A stretch of DNA of 64,000 bases from Seminibacterium arietis (GCF_042675725.1 NZ_JBHTJN010000009.1:1-64000); one strand, 5' to 3'; positions 1-8,915 are shown, counted from the first letter of the stretch. A program made the numbers and translations. Notes: generated from the letters alone by a model not told the origin.

Positions 1-42
1 AATTCAATATATCAATATACAAAAAAACAAATCTCCAAAGTG

Positions 43-116
43 CCCACACAGATTGTCTATCAGTTGTTAAAGAACAAAAAAACGACACGGTCATCTACTT
101 ACAACGCCGTGTCGTT
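43..116 (-). promoter_or_regulatory. rRNA antitermination leader: boxB hairpin, boxA and boxC
   Basis: Reading the minus strand, a 10-bp hairpin (arms 107-116 and 81-90) is followed by T residues and then TGTTCTTTAACAA (76-64), nearly identical to the E. coli rrn boxA. Then comes TGTGTGGG (50-43), matching boxC, in a stretch close to the E. coli 16S upstream leader. In E. coli this order loads Nus factors so RNA polymerase ignores terminators in the rRNA operon. The hairpin followed by T7 looks like an intrinsic terminator, but its place before boxA argues that it is boxB. Confidence 0.8.
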
Positions 117-121
117 GTGTG

Positions 122-200
122 CCCCCCCATTATAGTCAATTCTTAATCCTATGCAACTACTTTTTTACTTTTTTCCAAAAAAAATTACCAATTGACCAAA
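122..200 (-). promoter_or_regulatory. rRNA operon promoter, reading left out of the window
   Basis: On the minus strand a -35 TTGCAT (151-156) is separated by 16 bp from a perfect -10 TATAAT (129-134). The -10 is followed by a run of seven G, a GC-rich discriminator typical of stringently controlled stable-RNA promoters. Upstream, 160-200 is rich in A and T and could act as an UP element. The transcript leads directly into a boxB-boxA-boxC leader, so this is very likely the promoter of an rRNA operon whose 16S gene lies just beyond position 1. Between 201 and 300 I see only AT-rich DNA and one degenerate uptake signal. Confidence 0.8.
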
Positions 201-300
201 ATAACATCAAAATAACTATTTCATTACCATTTTATGACCATCCCTCTCACTGCATAAAAATCTACACAAAGAACAGAATTCTCTCAAAACTGACCGCTCT

Positions 301-2255
301 TTATTTTGTGGTTGGCTGATTTGCTTCTAACTTGTGTAATTTATATTTATAAGCATAGCTTCCCCATAAGGAATAAGCTAAGGCTTGGCGTTTTATTTCA
401 TCGGGAATACTCGCTTTAATCAATTTACCTGATGAATAATCATAACGGAATTCTTGAATTGGCTTACCTTGTTGTAAGACTGCAACTTGATCATTACGCA
501 TATAAGCCAGAGTTTTATCAAACTGCATTAATGCCCGATTTGGATCGGCTGATTTTGTTAAATCGTAACCCAACATAGGATTATTGCTATCTACTCCAAT
601 AAGAGAGAGTAAAGTTGTTGGCATATCTATCTGACTGACTAAACGAGGATCTCGACGAGGTATAATATCAGCACCTAAAATTAATGCAGGAATGTGGAAA
701 TGCTTAATTGGTACTAGCACATCACCATAAACTCTAGAATCATGATCTGCAATAATTAAAAATATGGTATCTTTCCAGTAATCTGCTTGCTTTGCGAGTT
801 TAAAAAAATGACCTAACGCATAATCAGCATACTTTGCTGCGTTATTTCGGGTTTGTTTAGGTTGTTCATATAAATCAATTTTTCCATCTGGAAATTCAAA
901 AGGATCATGGTTACTCGAGCTAAACACTAAGCTAAAAAATGGCTGACCATTTCGATGTAACTGAGTAAAACGCTGATGAGCTTTATCGAACAAATCTTCA
1001 TCACTCACTCCCCAAGTTGCAGTAAATTTCGGGTCAACGTAGTCTTTTTCATCAATTATTTGTTGAAAACCGTTACCATAAAAAAACTCGCCATATTATC
1101 AAAATGTTTTTCTCCACCATAAATAAAAGAAGTGTGATAACCTCGTTGCCCTAATAGCTGTGCAATAGTAAAAAAACCTGATTGACTACCACTCAACTTT
1201 ACAATAGATCTTGCTGGAGTAGGGGGAAAACCCGCTGTCACAGCTTCAATCCCACGAACAGAACGTGTTCCTGTGGCGTATAAATTTTCAAATAACCAAC
1301 CTTCTTGTGTTAGCTGGTCAAAATTTGGTGAAATCGGTAAACCACCTAAGACATTGATAAATTGAGCACCTAGACTCTCTTCTAAAATGATTACAAGATT
1401 TTTTGGTTTTCCTTGATAAGTTGCGTCATTTTTTGTCAACATAGGCAGTTTAGTAGATATATAGTCAGACTCTGGACGATTTATCGCTTTTTTCAATACT
1501 GTTACTACTTCTTCTAATGGCATTTTACCGTAAAGCTCCGCTGCATTTTCCTCATCTTTCATTTGTTGTGCTGCAAATAATAGCGAATATCCTGAATTTA
1601 ATACTAAAGAATTAACTAAAGGATCTGAAGAAAAAGCAACCATCGAGGGATTAATACCTCTATGCTGAAAAGAACCTCTAGCACCAATAAAAGCAGTTGC
1701 CGCAACTACAATAAATAACATTGCTCGCCACTGCCATTTAGGATAATAAAGATTTTTACTTACATGTGTCGCTAATTTCCAAAATAAAATAGCAAAAAGT
1801 GCGGTGAGAATTACTGTAAAAGTTAATGCAATTAAATGTCCATTCAATAACATAGTAAAAACTTCTTTTGGACTAACGAGATATTCAATGAATAAACGAT
1901 TTGGGCGAAAATCATAAGTTTCAATAAAGGCTGGTGTAGCAAGTTCCATAAATACAATGAAAGTACTACCAAAAGTTAGCCAAAGTCTAACAAATCTATT
2001 AGCTAACTTACCTAGCGGGTTTTCACTAGCAAAAACACAACTCACAATAATCGCAATAGAATACAACCAGCAAAGTGATGAAATATCAATTCTAATGCTT
2101 TGCAAAAAGAGAGTTTGCCATCCATCAACAGCATTAATGCGTTCAAATTGCCACAACGACAGACCTATTCGACTTAGAGATAAAATAACTAAATTGAGGA
2201 TAAAAAAATACAAAATTGGATAAAGTGGACCAGCAAATTTTTTTGGAAACGACAT
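301..2255 (-). pseudogene. LTA-synthase-family membrane sulfatase, broken by a one-base frameshift
   Basis: Two adjacent reading frames (2255 to 1056, then about 1008 to 301) together encode one protein of roughly 650 residues. The first part has about five membrane segments in residues 8-190. A sulfatase/phosphatase-type domain follows, with ILEES near residue 290 as a metal ligand and GTRSVRG near 330 carrying the likely nucleophilic threonine. The second part carries IIADHD, the metal-binding DH pair. Adding one T to the seven-T run at 1080-1086 joins the frames and restores an uninterrupted protein. Family members transfer phosphoglycerol or phosphoethanolamine to envelope polymers outside the inner membrane; the substrate here is unknown. 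It could be a real pseudogene, an on/off tract, or a base-call error. Confidence 0.75.
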
Positions 2256-2410
2256 ATTAAAATTTCCTTAGGTAATAGTAACAAAAAGAAACTAAATTAC
2301 AGTTAGTAACAATTCTTATTTCCAACGAATTTGTTTTGCTACACCGTTATATACGAATGGTCCGATTTCTTAACTTCTTTAATAAAAATATTTCAATATA
2401 ATTTAAAAAG

Positions 2411-2454
2411 CGTAAAAATAAAAAATAGGCTTTGCCACTACAGCAAAGCCTATT
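2411..2454 (-). terminator. Terminator of the artPIQM operon
   Basis: A 12-bp perfect stem (2424-2435 with 2443-2454) with a 7-nt loop is followed on the minus strand by a T-rich tract. It lies 26 bp after the artM stop codon. The 225 bp between artM and the LTA-synthase-like gene hold nothing else that I can identify with confidence. Confidence 0.85.
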
Positions 2455-2480
2455 CATTAATGTTATACGGTCTAACAACA

Positions 2481-3164
2481 TCATAGCCTGTTTTTGTCTA
2501 AACGTTCAAAGCACAAAACCCGATTTTCTAATTTACGCAATAATAATGTCGCAATACCAGTAATTACAAGATAGATTACTCCAGCAATACCATAAATAGT
2601 CAATGCATCATATTCTGTCCCATAAAGCTGTCGTGCGTAACCCATAATATCCAAAAGTGTTATTGTAGAAGCAAGAGATGTACCTTTAAACACTAATATA
2701 ATTTCATTGCTATAAGATGGTAATGCTCGTTTTAAAGCGTAGGGAATTAATATTTTAAGTGTTTGCCAACAACTTAATCCTAAAGCTGCACAGCTTTCCC
2801 ATTGTCCTTTTGGAATCGCCTTAACTGCACCATGAAATAATTGAGTAGAGTAAGCCGCACTATTTAATGCTAAAGTCAACATTGCACAGAACCATGCATT
2901 CGATAATAATGACCACAACGGACCACTCACAATCCATTGAAATTGACCTGGCCCATAATAAATCAAGAAGAATTGCACTAATAACGGAGTACCAGTAAAA
3001 CAAATAAGGAAAATATTTACCGCACTTTTTGCAATTTTATTATCCATAGATAACACAAAAGTCAGGAAAACCGCTAAAACAAAAGCAATTATTAAAGATA
3101 CAAATGTCAGTACTAAGCTAGTGGGAATACCTTGTGCTATAGTCACAAAATAATCTGAAATCAT
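2481..3164 (-). CDS. artM: Arginine ABC transporter permease ArtM
   Basis: Inner-membrane permease of the ArtPQMJ/I-type arginine importer, in the His/Glu/Gln/Arg/opine permease family. The 227-residue product has about five membrane segments. The EAA loop, which docks on the ATPase, is visible around residues 115-135 (GQWESCAALGLS). The start overlaps the stop of artQ by 4 nt, indicating translational coupling, and a strong terminator follows. It pairs with ArtQ to form the channel. The order artP-artI-artQ-artM is that of H. influenzae, and length is normal. Confidence 0.93.
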   Translation of the reverse strand: MISDYFVTIAQGIPTSLVLTFVSLIIAFVLAVFLTFVLSMDNKIAKSAVNIFLICFTGTPLLVQFFLIYYGPGQFQWIVSGPLWSLLSNAWFCAMLTLALNSAAYSTQLFHGAVKAIPKGQWESCAALGLSCWQTLKILIPYALKRALPSYSNEIILVFKGTSLASTITLLDIMGYARQLYGTEYDALTIYGIAGVIYLVITGIATLLLRKLENRVLCFERLDKNRL

Positions 3165-3838
3165 AATTTTGCCTCCCTGCGTTCAAAATGCGTAAAACGT
3201 AATTCTAGTTTACGAATCACAAACTGACTAATAAGCGTAATCGCTAGATACAGTAAAGCAGCTATCCCATACCATGTAAAAGGTTGATGTGTCTGCGTAT
3301 TAATTAGTTCTGTTTGACGCATTAAATCATCTACACCAATCAATGACACTAGTGCGGTGTCCTTTAGTAAAACAAGCCATTGATTACTCAAACCTGGTAA
3401 GGCATGTCGCCACACTTGAGGCATAATAATATTAAAAAAAGTGTAACCACGACTTAAACCGAGTGCAGCTCCTGATTCCCATTGTCCTAAAGGAATTGCT
3501 TGAATAGCACCTCTCAAGGACTGTGAAGCATAAGATGCAAAAATAATTGAAAGTGCAATTACACCACATGTAAATGGTCCCAGTTCTGCATAATTACCAG
3601 TAATAATTTCAAATATTTCGGGTACACCAAAATAAATGAGGAATACAACTAAAATTTCAGGTAATCCCCGTAACAACGCCACAATCAAGGCAGTAGGTTT
3701 GCTGATACTCTGCCATTTCGATTTTTCCATCACAACAAAAATGACAGACAAAATCAGCCCTAAAAATAGAGAACAAACCGCTAACCCAACGGTCATTAAG
3801 GTTGCGGTTTTAATTAAAGGGAGATAGTCAAAAAACAT
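3161..3838 (-). CDS. artQ: Arginine ABC transporter permease ArtQ
   Basis: Second permease subunit of the arginine importer, 225 residues. It has the same fold as ArtM and a matching EAA loop (GQWESGAALGLS), also around residues 115-130. The gene starts 5 bp after artI and overlaps artM by 4 nt, so artI, artQ and artM are probably co-translated. Together ArtQ and ArtM form the transmembrane pore energised by ArtP. Nothing in the sequence looks damaged. Confidence 0.93.
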   Translation of the reverse strand: MFFDYLPLIKTATLMTVGLAVCSLFLGLILSVIFVVMEKSKWQSISKPTALIVALLRGLPEILVVFLIYFGVPEIFEIITGNYAELGPFTCGVIALSIIFASYASQSLRGAIQAIPLGQWESGAALGLSRGYTFFNIIMPQVWRHALPGLSNQWLVLLKDTALVSLIGVDDLMRQTELINTQTHQPFTWYGIAALLYLAITLISQFVIRKLELRFTHFERREAKL

Positions 3839-3843
3839 TTTGA

Positions 3844-4569
3844 TTATTTAGCCATCCATTTATCATAAATTTTTTGATACTCACCATTTGCTTTAATAGC
3901 AGACAGTCCTTTATTCAATTGCTCAACTAAAGCCGTGTTAGATTTTTTCACAGCGATACCTAATCCATTACCAAAATAACGTTTATCTGTCACATTATCG
4001 CCAATGAAAGATAATTCTGGATTTTTATCTAACATATCTTTCAATACAGGAGTGTCTCCAAAGATCAAATCGATTCTACCATTTTTCAAGTCAAGAATCG
4101 CATCTTGAAGACTTGCGTAAGATTTTTTCTGATATTTTCCTAATTCATTATTAGCATATTGTTGATAAGTTGTTCCATTTTGTACACCAATTACTTTAGC
4201 AGTATTTAAATCTTTTTTACCTTTTACGCCAATAAAACTTGCTGAACTATCGTAATAAGAGTCAGTAAACGCTACTTGTTTTGCTCGAGCATCTGTAATA
4301 TCAATACCTGAAATAGCCGCATCAAAACCTCCGCGACCTTTTATTAAGCTTGGAATTAACGCATCAAAAGCTTGCGATTTATAAGAACAAGTCGCATTAA
4401 TTTCTTTACAAATCGCATTTGCAATATCCACATCAAATCCAATAATTTGTCCTTTTTCATTAGTTAATTCAAAAGGAGGGTAACTCGGTTCCATTGCAAA
4501 AGTAATCTCTTGTGCATTCACGGCGAAGGTAGTACTAGCCAAGATTGTTGCTAATAATAATTTTTTCAT
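3844..4569 (-). CDS. artI: Arginine-binding periplasmic protein ArtI
   Basis: Type-3 family solute-binding protein, 241 residues. It begins with a classical signal peptide (MKKLLLATILASTTFAVNA, probable cleavage before QEITF). The mature protein carries the family pattern YPPFE followed by GFDVDIA, the ligand-binding first lobe. It captures arginine in the periplasm and delivers it to ArtQM. It lies between the ATPase gene and the permease genes, as in H. influenzae. Exact specificity (arginine rather than another basic amino acid) is inferred from the operon. Confidence 0.92.
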   Translation of the reverse strand: MKKLLLATILASTTFAVNAQEITFAMEPSYPPFELTNEKGQIIGFDVDIANAICKEINATCSYKSQAFDALIPSLIKGRGGFDAAISGIDITDARAKQVAFTDSYYDSSASFIGVKGKKDLNTAKVIGVQNGTTYQQYANNELGKYQKKSYASLQDAILDLKNGRIDLIFGDTPVLKDMLDKNPELSFIGDNVTDKRYFGNGLGIAVKKSNTALVEQLNKGLSAIKANGEYQKIYDKWMAK

Positions 4570-4578
4570 ATTTGCTCC

Positions 4579-5316
4579 TTAATGAGAATGATATAAATAT
4601 TGTTTAAATTGCTCAGTTTGTGGTTTATCAAAAGAAGTAAAGTCACCCTTTTCTATAATCCGACCTTGCTCCATATAAACAACTTTAGTTGCTACTTTTT
4701 TTGCCACTGCCACTTCATGTGTAACAATAACTTGTATAATACCTGTTTCTTTTAATTCTTGAATAATTGAAACAATTTGAGCGGTAATTTCAGGATCTAA
4801 CGCTGCTGTTGGTTCATCGAACAACAATACTTGTGGCTTCATCATTAATGCTCTTGCAATCGCCACACGTTGCTGCTGACCACCAAATAAATGCAGCGGG
4901 AAACGATCCTCAAAATCGGCTAAACGTAAACGTTGTAGCAATTCAAGAGCTTGTTGCACAGCACTTTGTTTATCTAGACCTAAAATTTTAACTGGTGCTT
5001 CAATTAAATTTTCAAGAACAGTTAAGTGTGGCCATAAGTTATATTGTTGAAAAACCATACCAACATCTTGACGCAATCTACGCATTTGCTTTGGATTCGC
5101 TGTTGCGACAGACAAGTCAAATTTATTATTTGCAATGATTAATTCACCAGATTTAGGTACTTCTAGTAAATTTAAAGTACGAATAAGCGTACTTTTTCCT
5201 GCTCCACTGGGACCCAATAAAACTAAGACGTCGCCATCTTCTGCTGTTAAATTTATATCAAACAAAGCTTGCGTGGTTCCGTAAAAATAATTTAAGTTTT
5301 TAACACTAATAGTCAT
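4579..5316 (-). CDS. artP: Arginine ABC transporter ATP-binding protein ArtP
   Basis: ATPase subunit, 245 residues. Walker A is GPSGAGKS (about residues 35-42), the signature is LFGGQQQR in place of the usual LSGGQQQR, and Walker B is VLLFDEPTAALDP. The histidine switch is in VTHEV. It is the first gene of the art operon, behind a sigma-70 promoter overlapped by an ArgR-like palindrome. The Phe in the LFGGQ signature is a mild variation that I would not over-interpret. Confidence 0.93.
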   Translation of the reverse strand: MTISVKNLNYFYGTTQALFDINLTAEDGDVLVLLGPSGAGKSTLIRTLNLLEVPKSGELIIANNKFDLSVATANPKQMRRLRQDVGMVFQQYNLWPHLTVLENLIEAPVKILGLDKQSAVQQALELLQRLRLADFEDRFPLHLFGGQQQRVAIARALMMKPQVLLFDEPTAALDPEITAQIVSIIQELKETGIIQVIVTHEVAVAKKVATKVVYMEQGRIIEKGDFTSFDKPQTEQFKQYLYHSH

Positions 5317-5349
5317 ATTTAAAGTAATCTTGTTTGTTAAAGTGAAATA

Positions 5350-5378
5350 ATATTACATTTTTATGCATAAATATGCAA
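5350..5378 (-). promoter_or_regulatory. artP promoter with candidate ArgR operator
   Basis: Minus-strand -35 TTGCAT (5373-5378) and -10 TAATAT (5350-5355) are 17 bp apart. The palindrome TGCATAAATATGCA (5364-5377) overlaps the -35 and resembles an ARG box (consensus core TGAATnnnnATTCA). Its position would let arginine-bound ArgR block the promoter. A second half-like TGCATAAATT lies at 5388-5397, but not at the usual 21-bp centre spacing. The promoter is well supported; the ArgR assignment is inference. Confidence 0.5.
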
Positions 5379-5493
5379 TAAGAAATTTGCATAAATTAAA
5401 ATCTATGTATCGTATTCACCAAGAAATAGAAAAATTAATATAGTAAATAAAATTGTATTTTCTAACCGCACTTTTAAATACAGAATGTGCTTT

Positions 5494-6903
5494 TTATTGA
5501 ACAACAATTAAGCCGATACAGCCTTTATCTGCTAACATTAAATCAGAAGAGCCAAAAAAGAATGGACGATTATTTGAAGATGTATGATCAAATTTAATTA
5601 GAATCTGTGCTTTCTTTTTAAATAACAAAGTATCTTTCCATGCAATTTCTTGAACTGTGAGAGCTTGATCATCAATATTTTCAATGATAAATTTTGCTCC
5701 CTGAATTCTGAATCCAACAAGCGAAGAAGATGTTAATGTCCAACGTTCTACAGTACCCTTGTTTGGATTAGCGTCAATCCTATGTGGATCAAAACGTTTA
5801 TTGTTTATTGATGCACTATCTATATCTATGTGAAACTGTCTCTCTCGTGCTACAGGCATTTTTAACATATCAACAGCATCAGTATTAAATTGCCAGCGTG
5901 GTTTATTATCAAAGGCTGCAAGCAATCCTTGCGGACGTAATTCAATGACAGTATTATTAACCAGCTGATCGCTGAAACTAAAAAACGAGGTCAATTTACT
6001 GAAAAAATTCTGTCTATCGCCAGCAATTAAGGTCGCATTCCCCCCCTTATTTAAATCAACTAATAACTCCAATCGCTCACTAGGTGCCAAAGTGACTTGT
6101 TGTACTGTTTTAGCTTCGGATAAAAATCCCTGATCTTGAGCAATAATCTGAAATTGTCTATCGTCATCAAATTTCAATTGATAAATTCGAGAAAGAGAAG
6201 CGTTCACTAAACGTAAACGCACCCATCCTCGAGGAACCTCAAAATAGGGAGACACTCGTCCATTGACATAAAGCTGACGACCAAAAAAGTGCGGTTGATT
6301 TTTATTAAATAATTGAACTCCCTCTGAATTAACTTCAAGGTCCTGTAAGATCAATGGAATATCATTTATACCATATTTTTCTGGTAATCCTGTTTTACGA
6401 CTATTCTCATCTTCAATGATCCACATTCCCGCTAACCCGCGATACGTTTGATAAGCTGAAATCGCTGGAGTGCAAGCATGATACCAACAAGTTGCCGCTG
6501 GTTGATTAATCGGAACAATGGGAGACCAGCTTGTCTTTGGTAGTAGACAATGCTTTATCCCACCTAGTAGCTCGCCATTGGCTTGTAACCCTTGAATATT
6601 AATTGCCATTTTTTGCGATAAATTATTGCGATAATTTAATTTTGCAAACATACCTCGACGAATTTTAATTGTTGGTCCTAAATAATGCCCATTGAATCCC
6701 CAAACCTCCGTATGATTTCCATGCATTAACTGCTGTTGTACGGAATCCATGACTAAAAATAAAGGAGTACCACGACTAATATTAACTAAAGGTGGAATAT
6801 AAAGTAGTTGTCGTTCAGTTGCTAAAGCTGTACTTGGCAAAGCAGAAAAAGCACCTAGCACTAGCGTATCTTTTAAAAACTGTCTCCGAGAATAGTCTTT
6901 CAT
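5494..6903 (-). CDS. ftsP: Cell division protein FtsP (SufI), multicopper-oxidase-like
   Basis: Periplasmic divisome-stabilising protein of the cupredoxin (multicopper oxidase-like) superfamily, 469 residues, near the usual length. The N-terminus has a twin-arginine signal (SRRQFLK at residues 5-11, then a hydrophobic stretch to about 28), so it is exported folded by Tat. WYHACTP (about 145) recalls the copper-oxidase HXH region, but most copper ligands are absent, as in E. coli FtsP. It lies 17 bp downstream of plsC on the same strand, the H. influenzae arrangement. Confidence 0.88.
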   Translation of the reverse strand: MKDYSRRQFLKDTLVLGAFSALPSTALATERQLLYIPPLVNISRGTPLFLVMDSVQQQLMHGNHTEVWGFNGHYLGPTIKIRRGMFAKLNYRNNLSQKMAINIQGLQANGELLGGIKHCLLPKTSWSPIVPINQPAATCWYHACTPAISAYQTYRGLAGMWIIEDENSRKTGLPEKYGINDIPLILQDLEVNSEGVQLFNKNQPHFFGRQLYVNGRVSPYFEVPRGWVRLRLVNASLSRIYQLKFDDDRQFQIIAQDQGFLSEAKTVQQVTLAPSERLELLVDLNKGGNATLIAGDRQNFFSKLTSFFSFSDQLVNNTVIELRPQGLLAAFDNKPRWQFNTDAVDMLKMPVARERQFHIDIDSASINNKRFDPHRIDANPNKGTVERWTLTSSSLVGFRIQGAKFIIENIDDQALTVQEIAWKDTLLFKKKAQILIKFDHTSSNNRPFFFGSSDLMLADKGCIGLIVVQ

Positions 6904-6920
6904 TTTGTTAATATCTAAAA

Positions 6921-7649
6921 TTAGATTTGAGGTTGTCTTGCAATTTCATCATCAAGTTGATTAATACGTTCGCTCATAATTCGTCGGCAATATTCTGCTA
7001 ATTCACGTACATTTTCTTTTGAATAGCTTGAAGTGTCTACAGGTGGTAACATTTCACAAATTACTTTACCATTTTTCCAGCGATTTAAATCAATTTGATT
7101 GTGCGTTGTTGAACAAACAACTGGCACAATGGGTACACCAGCAGAAACAGCAGCATAAAATGCACCTGTTTTAAATGGTAATAATCCCCTTCCTCGACTA
7201 CGAGTTCCTTCAGGAAACATCCAAATTGATAGATTATCTGAGTTAATTCTATTTGCCAGCTCCGTCATTGTACCGTGTGCTTTAGTGCGATTTTCGCGAT
7301 CTAAGAAAATATTACCTGTTACCCAGTACAAAATACCAAAAAACGGAATCCAAATTAGACTTTTTTTCCCTACACTAACTGTACGTGGCATAACCATATA
7401 AGAAATAGTTACCATGTCATAATTATTTTGGTGATTACCAATATAAATACAACGTCCAATTTTATCTGCTTCTGCAGGGAAACGGTGCTCTACATCTAAT
7501 CCAAACAGAGGATACAAACGACCAAACCAACGAGCAATTACGCCAACATTACTAGGATTTCTAAAGCGAATTAACGAATAAATTGTTCCTAAAATACAAA
7601 TTAAAATACAACATAAGGAGACAATAATGACTCTACTAATTTTCAACAT
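6921..7649 (-). CDS. plsC: 1-acyl-sn-glycerol-3-phosphate acyltransferase PlsC
   Basis: Transfers an acyl chain to lysophosphatidic acid to form phosphatidic acid at the inner membrane. The product is 242 residues. It shows the catalytic NHQNNYD (HX4D) motif near residue 72 and the substrate-binding FPEGTRSRG motif near 146, after an N-terminal membrane anchor. I chose the ATG at 7649: it has GAG eight bases upstream, whereas the in-frame GTG three codons earlier has no ribosome site. ftsP follows closely, and lpxH is divergent. Confidence 0.93.
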   Translation of the reverse strand: MLKISRVIIVSLCCILICILGTIYSLIRFRNPSNVGVIARWFGRLYPLFGLDVEHRFPAEADKIGRCIYIGNHQNNYDMVTISYMVMPRTVSVGKKSLIWIPFFGILYWVTGNIFLDRENRTKAHGTMTELANRINSDNLSIWMFPEGTRSRGRGLLPFKTGAFYAAVSAGVPIVPVVCSTTHNQIDLNRWKNGKVICEMLPPVDTSSYSKENVRELAEYCRRIMSERINQLDDEIARQPQI

Positions 7650-7754
7650 AATAAACACTCAAAAAAAATTTCTACAAGTATAACGAAAATCAATAAATAA
7701 GTGTAGAAAGAGATAAAAAAATGCTAATCTAAACAAAAACAAGTGAAAGATATT

Positions 7755-8459
7755 ATGACTACTTATTTTATTGCTGATTTACATTTAGCTGAAGATAGAC
7801 CGCACTTAACACAATTATTTGTGGATTTTATGCAACATAAAGCACCACAAGCAGAACAACTCTATATTTTAGGGGACTTATTTGACTTTTGGATTGGTGA
7901 CGATGAAAATTCTCTTTTAATTGAGACAGTAAAGACACAAATTCGCAATCTAGTAAAACAAGGAGTACCTTGCTATTTCATTCATGGAAATCGAGATTTT
8001 CTAATCGGGAAAAAATTTGCTCAAGATTGCGGTCTGATTTTATTGCCGACTTATCATCTAATTGATTTATATGGACAAAAAACATTACTTTGTCATGGAG
8101 ATACTCTTTGTACTGACGATGTCAATTACCAACGGTATCGAAAAAAGGTTCATCAGAAATGGAGACAATGGCTGTTTTTACACTTGCCACTAAAAATACG
8201 GTTAAAAATTGCAACAAAAATTAGAAAAAAAAGTAAGCAAGATAAATTACAAAAAACTAATGAAATTATGGATGTGACACCTAAAACAGTATTACAAATC
8301 TTTCAACAATTTAATGTAAATCAAATAATCCATGGACATACTCATAGACAAAATATTCACAAAATCCCACCGCACTTTACTCGAATTGTTTTGGGTGATT
8401 GGGGAGATGACGCTTCTATTTTGGCAGTATCACCCCAAGAAATAAAATTCATTAAATAG
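7755..8459 (+). CDS. lpxH: UDP-2,3-diacylglucosamine diphosphatase LpxH
   Basis: Calcineurin-like metallophosphoesterase of lipid A synthesis that splits UDP-2,3-diacylglucosamine to lipid X. Metal-binding motifs occur in order: DLHL, GDLFDFW, GNRDF, HGD and HGHTHR. I chose the ATG at 7755 (234 residues, MTTYFIADLHL) because LpxH proteins begin within a few residues of the first DLH motif. A GTG four codons upstream is possible. An inverted pair of uptake signals forms the terminator right after the stop. Confidence 0.93.
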   Translation: MTTYFIADLHLAEDRPHLTQLFVDFMQHKAPQAEQLYILGDLFDFWIGDDENSLLIETVKTQIRNLVKQGVPCYFIHGNRDFLIGKKFAQDCGLILLPTYHLIDLYGQKTLLCHGDTLCTDDVNYQRYRKKVHQKWRQWLFLHLPLKIRLKIATKIRKKSKQDKLQKTNEIMDVTPKTVLQIFQQFNVNQIIHGHTHRQNIHKIPPHFTRIVLGDWGDDASILAVSPQEIKFIK

Positions 8460-8469
8460 AAAATATGAC

Positions 8470-8506
8470 AAAACCGCACGATCACAAAAGTGCGGTTTTA
8501 TTTTTT
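8470..8506 (+). terminator. lpxH terminator made of an inverted uptake-signal pair
   Basis: AAAACCGCAC (8470-8479) pairs with GTGCGGTTTT (8490-8499), and a T-rich tract follows on the plus strand. The right arm is a full uptake signal; the left arm diverges after the GCAC core. It also faces the end of ybgE on the other strand, so it may insulate both units. Confidence 0.85.
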
Positions 8507-8517
8507 AACATTTTTAC

Positions 8518-8801
8518 TCATCTAGCAATCTGGTCAATCAATAATGTAATTACAGTCACATATGCCCAAATAGGATTAAATAATGTTTTCCAAAAAATAT
8601 GACGAATATCCAAACCAATGCCATGAATCCATAAAATTACTGTACTCCAAATTAACAGCCTCACCCAATAGGCGAAGCTACCCTTAATTGAGATGAAAAA
8701 TTGTTAATATTTAAAAAGAAGCACAGAGTAAGGATAAGTGCAACAATGAATGAAAGGGTTCTATATGAACCCTTATTAAATAGTTGATACAACAAATTCA
8801 T
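8518..8801 (-). pseudogene. ybgE: YbgE-family protein of the cyd operon, frameshifted
   Basis: The reading frame starts at 8801 (MNLLYQLFNKG), 4 nt after the cydX stop, and stops early at about 8661. The same protein continues in another frame (KGSFAYWVRLLIW, then HGIGLDIRHIFW) to a TGA at 8518. One extra T in the five-T run at 8696-8700 joins the frames into about 94 residues, matching the length of E. coli YbgE (97). The family has two or three membrane segments and a Trp-rich second half, and is routinely last in the cyd operon; its role is poorly defined. This may be a sequencing artefact. Confidence 0.7.
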
Positions 8802-8805
8802 TGAC

Positions 8806-8904
8806 TTACTCGTCAAGTTTTCCTGTTTTTTCAAGTCCAATTGTAACAATCGCACTTAACATTACGGCAAACAGCACACCCACGACCCATAACACATAAA
8901 ACAT
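8806..8904 (-). CDS. cydX: Cytochrome bd oxidase small subunit CydX
   Basis: A 32-residue single-membrane-segment protein (MFYVLWVVGVLFAVMLSAIV, then a Glu-Lys-containing tail GLEKTGKLDE). It begins 11 nt after cydB behind a near-perfect ribosome site, AAGGAGAT. CydX is required for stability and activity of cytochrome bd-I in E. coli and occupies exactly this slot, between cydB and ybgE. The Glu following the hydrophobic segment is the family's conserved acidic residue. It is too short for most gene finders. Confidence 0.88.
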   Translation of the reverse strand: MFYVLWVVGVLFAVMLSAIVTIGLEKTGKLDE

Positions 8905-8915
8905 AATTTATCTCC

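Noticed and set aside
82..115. Stem-loop followed by T residues read as an intrinsic terminator
   Set aside because: It is immediately followed by boxA and boxC in rRNA-leader order, so boxB is the better explanation.
119..319. 66-codon open frame on the plus strand
   Set aside because: It overlaps the rRNA promoter and leader on the other strand, has low-complexity composition, and has no ribosome site or recognisable motif.
2316..2372. Short minus-strand tail (PFVYNGVAKQIRWK then stop) that looks like the end of a protein
   Set aside because: Only about 17 codons are open, a stop lies just upstream, and I cannot match it to a family; probably chance or an unidentifiable remnant.
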